Assembly: GCA_031549285.1 (NCBI GenBank)
Contig: JAVBPZ010000015.1
Coordinates: 43,326 to 107,325, forward strand
Source of the DNA: JAAYCI01 sp031549285
GTDB lineage: Bacteria > Bacillota > Clostridia > Oscillospirales > Ruminococcaceae
Direction: 5' to 3'
Length of the DNA stretch: 64,000 nt
Notes under the pieces: generated by a model
The model's input: only the letters and a program-made list of their open reading frames with translations
Told to the model about the DNA's origin: nothing
Database searches by the model: none
Shown here: positions 60,615 to 64,000 of the stretch, piece after piece
Layout: each line of letters opens with the position of its first letter
Position numbering within the stretch: position 1 is the first letter of the stretch
Translations under genes and position numbers: made by a program

Positions 60615-62450
60615 TTATTTTTTGGGTTCTTTCGGTTTTGGTTTTGCCGGTGCGGGGGGCTTTTTCTCCACCGATTTTGCCTTGCCCGCCGGTTTCGCTG
60701 CCGTGGCTTTTGTGGTGGTACCGTTTTTGTTTGCCGGTGCTTTCACCGCGGCAGGGCTTTTGGTGTTGTTTTTCTTTTCCGCGGGTTTTTCCGCTTCCGG
60801 CGGCAGCAGTGCCAGCGCCTCCGCAATCGTCTTTTTAATATGCCGCTTCCCTATTTGCGGCCCCAGACCCAGCTTTTCTATTTGTTTTTCCACCTGCTGG
60901 ATTAACCCGGTAAAATAAAAGTCCACCTTTTCTTTTTCCAGCAGAGTGGTAATCTCCCGCAGGCCATCTACCGCGGTGACGTCAATTTCATTGATACCGG
61001 ACGCTTCAATGATGAGCATACGGGGTTTTTCATCCGCAATGGTCTTTTTAATGCTATCCACAAACACATTAATGTTGCCAAAGAACAGCCGGGCGCTGAA
61101 ACGGTAAATGGTAACGCCGGGCACGGCTTTTGCGCGCTTGTGGCTAGCCAAATCATAATAGCCTTCGCGTCCTTTTATGGTGCCCAGGAACGCCTGCGGG
61201 GGCGAAGAGAGCCGGGCGATAACGTTGATGAAGGAAAGCAGCACCCCAATCAACACGCCGAACAGTACACCCACCAGCAGCACGCCCGCCGCGGAAGCAA
61301 TCCACACCGCCGCCTCACGCCGGCTGTGGCGCAGCAAATCGCGCAGGGCGGCAAAGTCCACCACCCCCACCAGCGCCGCAATGATGATGCCGCTGAGCAC
61401 CGGCTGTGGCATGTAGTATAAAAGACCGCTGAGGAAAACCGTAACGAAGGTGATGAGCACCGCCGCCACAATGGAGGTCATCTGGGTCTTGCCTTTGAAC
61501 TGCTCCGACGCCGCCGTGCGCGAAACACTGGCGCTGGTGGGCGAACAGCCGGAAAACGCCGCCATCAGGTTGGAGGTGCCAAACGCAAAAATTTCCCGCC
61601 GGGTGTTCAGCGTGTACCCGTTCCGAATGGCAAAACTGTTGGAGGAAAGCAGTGAGTCCGCAAAAATGACCACCGCTATGATGAAACCGCCGCCAATATA
61701 GCGAGGCAGATTTCCGATAGAAAAAACCTGCGGCAATGATAGCGGCGGAAACCCGCTGGGAATGGTTCCCACGATGACCACACCCTGCTGGTCCAGTGTA
61801 AATACCGCAGACAAAACGGTGCCCAATACCAGCACGATAAGCGCCATGGGAATCTTACGCAGGAACTTTTTCCCCAATAGAATAATGGCTATGCTGGCGA
61901 CGCCCATCGCCAGCGAAATCCAGTTCAGTTTCGTAATTTGCTGGATGAGGATGGACATGTTGCCAAAGAAATTGGTACCATCGGAATCCAGCCCCAGTAC
62001 CTTTGGCACCTGGCCCACAATGATGGACAGCGCCACGCCGGAGATAAAGCCGCTCATGACCGGCATGGAGATGTATTCGGAAAACCGCCCTAACTTGAAC
62101 ACCGCGAACACAACCAGGAAAATGCCGGTGAACAGCGATAATACCGGCGCCGCCGCCTGCGCGTCGGCCGAGGCAGCCGCTATGCCAAAGGCAGCGAAAA
62201 GCGAACCTGTAATGGCGCTGGCCGAGGCGTCTATGCCAAAAATGAGCTGCGGCGAGCTGGCAAAAAGGATGTACCCCAGTACCGGAAAGATGGACGCATA
62301 CAACCCGTAAATGGGGGGCAGGCCCGCCACCTGGGCATAGCCCATGGCCACCGGAATGGTAAGCGCCGCCACAATGATACCCGAAATAATATCATTTTTT
62401 AAATTGCGCAGTTTATACCCCTGCAACGATGTGAGCACATACTTGAACAT
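60615..62450 (-). CDS. SulP-family anion transporter with STAS domain and basic C-terminal tail
   Basis: A 611-residue transporter. GGAGG lies seven bases before the ATG at 62450. The membrane domain (about 20-410) has the SLC26/SulP signatures AALTIPVAMGYAQVAGLPPIYGLYAS and AFSGCSPTSASVSRTAASEQ. The STAS domain (about 430-535) contains FSARLFFGNINVFVD and IIEASGINEIDVTAVDGL. The last 60-70 residues are Lys/Ala/Pro-rich (KSPAAVKAPANKNGTT, PAPAKPKPKEPKK), resembling histone H1-like tails, unusual for SulP. Substrate may be sulfate, bicarbonate or another anion. Downstream of the GAP-family gene on the same strand, 104 bases apart. Confidence 0.92.
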   Translation of the reverse strand: MFKYVLTSLQGYKLRNLKNDIISGIIVAALTIPVAMGYAQVAGLPPIYGLYASIFPVLGYILFASSPQLIFGIDASASAITGSLFAAFGIAAASADAQAAAPVLSLFTGIFLVVFAVFKLGRFSEYISMPVMSGFISGVALSIIVGQVPKVLGLDSDGTNFFGNMSILIQQITKLNWISLAMGVASIAIILLGKKFLRKIPMALIVLVLGTVLSAVFTLDQQGVVIVGTIPSGFPPLSLPQVFSIGNLPRYIGGGFIIAVVIFADSLLSSNSFAIRNGYTLNTRREIFAFGTSNLMAAFSGCSPTSASVSRTAASEQFKGKTQMTSIVAAVLITFVTVFLSGLLYYMPQPVLSGIIIAALVGVVDFAALRDLLRHSRREAAVWIASAAGVLLVGVLFGVLIGVLLSFINVIARLSSPPQAFLGTIKGREGYYDLASHKRAKAVPGVTIYRFSARLFFGNINVFVDSIKKTIADEKPRMLIIEASGINEIDVTAVDGLREITTLLEKEKVDFYFTGLIQQVEKQIEKLGLGPQIGKRHIKKTIAEALALLPPEAEKPAEKKNNTKSPAAVKAPANKNGTTTKATAAKPAGKAKSVEKKPPAPAKPKPKEPKK

Positions 62451-62553
62451 CCGCAATCCTCCTCATCTTGTTCGCCCGCCGCGCGGGCGCGGAGCCTGCA
62501 TTTTGCATCTGAAACAAACTGGAAGATTCCACAATGATAGGCTATGGGAGCAA

Positions 62554-63210
62554 TCAGAACGCCTTGCTGATAACACTGAGGCCAATAAACAAAAACAGTA
62601 CCGACATGATAATGGCATTATAATGGATAAGCCATTCGCGCACTTCGTTCAGTACTTTCTCCAGGCGTTTGCCCGCAATAAGGAATGCAATGGTGGGCAG
62701 AATGATGAGCAGGCTGGCCACCAACACAAACACGATGGTAACCACCGTATCCTCGCCGCCGGACAAGCCCAGCGCACCCGCAGAAGCACCCGCAGACAGG
62801 CCCAGCATCAGGTTTTTGGGGTTAATGGCCGACAGGAAAAAGCCAAACCCAAACGCGCCGATTACGCCGATCTTGCTCATTTTTGCAAACCATTTTGGGG
62901 TTTTGGGCGCTTCGCCCTTTTTGGGCCGTTTCATGAACTCGCGCACCGCCAGCAAAAGCAGCAAAATGCCCAGCACCAGGAACACAATACGCGCCACTGT
63001 GCTGGGGTCGCCGGTGTTCATGCCTGCCCCCATGCAGAACAGAGCAATTAAAAACACCGCCGTGTTGCCAATAATCCACCCCAACATATAGAAAATGCTG
63101 TTGGAGCGGGCCTTATCGCTGAGCAAGATAAGGATGAGACCCACGATGGGAAACGGACTGATCAGGATACCAATTGCCGGGGTTAAGACTTCCATAATTG
63201 CTTGTGCCAT
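62554..63210 (-). CDS. GAP/Sap-family membrane protein (LysE-like)
   Basis: A 218-residue membrane protein with six helices. AAAGGAG lies eight bases before the ATG. The start MAQAIMEVLTPAIGILISPFPI and DKARSNSIFYMLGWIIGNTAVF match the GAP/Sap (sulfolipid-addressing-like) family of the LysE superfamily; a Lys-rich cytoplasmic loop (FMKRPKKGEAPKTPKW) follows the third helix. Members export small molecules or lipids; no substrate can be assigned here. Precedes the SulP gene and shares its promoter. Confidence 0.82.
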   Translation of the reverse strand: MAQAIMEVLTPAIGILISPFPIVGLILILLSDKARSNSIFYMLGWIIGNTAVFLIALFCMGAGMNTGDPSTVARIVFLVLGILLLLLAVREFMKRPKKGEAPKTPKWFAKMSKIGVIGAFGFGFFLSAINPKNLMLGLSAGASAGALGLSGGEDTVVTIVFVLVASLLIILPTIAFLIAGKRLEKVLNEVREWLIHYNAIIMSVLFLFIGLSVISKAF

Positions 63211-63281
63211 AGAAATTCTCCTTTATTATAAAGATGATGCTTCCAGGCCGGCACAGATAGACCGCCGTTTACTTAGTTTAC

Positions 63282-63309
63282 ATTATAACCAAAACCAAAT
63301 TTGATGCAA
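63282..63309 (-). promoter_or_regulatory. Promoter of the GAP-SulP operon
   Basis: On the minus strand TTGCAT (63304-63309), a 16-base spacer and a perfect TATAAT (63282-63287), about 70 bases before the start. Confidence 0.6.
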
Positions 63310-63434
63310 GCAAAATTTGTTCACAAATACGTGATAAAGCCTGTTTTGCAGGATTTTGCATTTTTTCGATGCTTTTTGCAGCCGCTTGTGGTATTCTAAA
63401 GATAACTAAACTGCCGCAGGGAAAGGAGCCTAGC

Positions 63435-63758
63435 ATGACGTATTATGAAGAGGACTTCGAAAACGCGATTTTGCGGGATTATCTGGCGCTGGACCGCACA
63501 CGCCTGGCCAATGAGCGCACGCTTCTGTCTTATTTCAGTTCCTTTATTGGGGTTTTCGCTGCGGGGGTCGGCCTTATTAAATTTGTGGACTCCGAGGTGT
63601 TTGTAGCTATTGGGTGGGTCTTTACCGCTATGGCGCCGCTGCTGTTGGCGCTAGGCATTGTACGCTTTTTCCAGCTGAAAAAACGCCTGGCAATGATCCG
63701 ATTCAAGGCGCCGCCGGAGGTTACCGACGAGGTGCGGCCGCTGGACGGAAACCGGTAA
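63435..63758 (+). CDS. DUF202 family small membrane protein
   Basis: A 107-residue protein. AAAGGAG precedes the ATG at 63435. The conserved DUF202 opening, LALDRTRLANERTLLSYFSSFIG, leads into two helices (about 35-55 and 62-82), and the C-terminus is cytoplasmic. The family (YidH-like) is widespread with unknown function. Monocistronic; the following 240 bases are hairpin-rich. Confidence 0.88.
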   Translation: MTYYEEDFENAILRDYLALDRTRLANERTLLSYFSSFIGVFAAGVGLIKFVDSEVFVAIGWVFTAMAPLLLALGIVRFFQLKKRLAMIRFKAPPEVTDEVRPLDGNR

Positions 63759-63790
63759 ATACTCCCTTACTATTCACTTACCCAAAGAAA

Positions 63791-63934
63791 TGTCATGACC
63801 ACCCGCTCAGCGGGTGGCTTGCTCAGCGCCTGGAAGGCGCTGGTACCGGCCGGCGCCTTAGGGCGCACCGAAAAGGTCATGTCTCTTGCATCTCTTGCCC
63901 TGCCGCCGTTGAAACGGCAAAACTGCTCTTTTTT
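63791..63934. repeat. Array of hairpins, possible end of an IS200/IS605-type element
   Basis: Successive hairpins: CCACCCGC-TCA-GCGGGTGG (63799-63817), CAGCGCCT-GGA-AGGCGCTG (63824-63842), a GGCGCC/GGGCGC stem (about 63850-63867) and GCCGTT-GA-AACGGC (63905-63918). CATGACC (63794-63800) and GGTCATG (63875-63881) can close the first three into one multibranched fold. This resembles subterminal palindromes or omega RNA of IS200/IS605 elements, but no transposase or TnpB is visible before the window ends. It could also be an unrelated structured RNA. Confidence 0.4.
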
Positions 63935-64000
63935 AGCTCATTGGTAACTGATAGCCGCTTTATTAACACAAAGGGCAAGGGCCTTACAGCTAAAGCAAAG

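Overview
The window looks like chromosomal DNA of a moderately GC-rich Gram-positive anaerobe of the class Clostridia, most like the Oscillospiraceae (Gemmiger, Subdoligranulum, Faecalibacterium relatives). Reasons: strong AGGAGG-type ribosome binding sites, sigma-A promoters with near-consensus TATAAT boxes, lipoprotein signal peptides, indolepyruvate:ferredoxin oxidoreductase, Pit/DUF47 phosphate uptake, a PknB/PP2C/FHA signalling set and an FMN-riboswitch-controlled RibU. I identify 46 protein genes, two tRNA genes, one riboswitch, about twenty terminators or hairpins, several promoters and several families of intergenic inverted repeats. No rRNA, CRISPR array, prophage or complete insertion sequence was seen.

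Layout. 1-7.6 kb: cell-surface genes on the minus strand (a repeat-rich membrane-anchored surface protein, a GT-C type glycosyltransferase, an L,D-transpeptidase). 8-9.9 kb: a PfkB sugar kinase, tRNA-Thr(TGU) and tRNA-Tyr(GUA), the latter followed by a partial copy of its own 3' end. 10-19.9 kb: a sugar-sensing and uptake locus. A YesM/LytS-type histidine kinase and a lipoprotein binding protein are on the plus strand; convergent to them is a YtfQ/YtfR/YtfT/YjfF-type ABC transporter, and divergent from that a YesN-type response regulator. Two 16-bp direct repeats between regulator and transporter are candidate regulator sites. 20-22.5 kb: a small membrane exporter-like protein and Pit/DUF47. 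22.9-25.9 kb: an M20 peptidase with two uncharacterised membrane proteins. 26.1-30.5 kb: iorA-iorB-paaK-ACT for aryl-2-oxoacid oxidation. 30.8-34.0 kb: a YczE/YitT-like membrane protein and rbsD-rbsK with a variant shikimate dehydrogenase. 34.2-39.5 kb: a BTAD-type regulator, an orphan 160-aa protein and a GGDEF-GGDEF-EAL enzyme. 39.6-47 kb: housekeeping genes (YihY, deoC, gamma-carbonic anhydrase, GNAT, CorA, a chemoreceptor, proC).

47.4-58.4 kb holds the most unusual cluster. It comprises a transmembrane Ser/Thr kinase with a large extracytoplasmic region, a small membrane protein rich in T-x-x-[D/L] motifs, a 1510-aa surface protein with Ig-like repeats, a DUF6382-FHA protein, a PP2C phosphatase and a CpaE/MinD-like protein whose P-loop lysines are missing. 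Its left part is bracketed by inverted copies of a ~168-bp MITE-like element. 58.5-63.8 kb: FMN riboswitch and ribU, a FliD-like protein behind a SigD-type promoter, a SulP transporter with a basic tail, a GAP/Sap-family protein and a DUF202 protein. The window ends in a dense hairpin array that may be the end of an IS200/IS605-type element.

Gene starts were chosen from ribosome binding sites and often lie inside the longest open frame. All function calls rest on reading motifs by eye; no database search was run.
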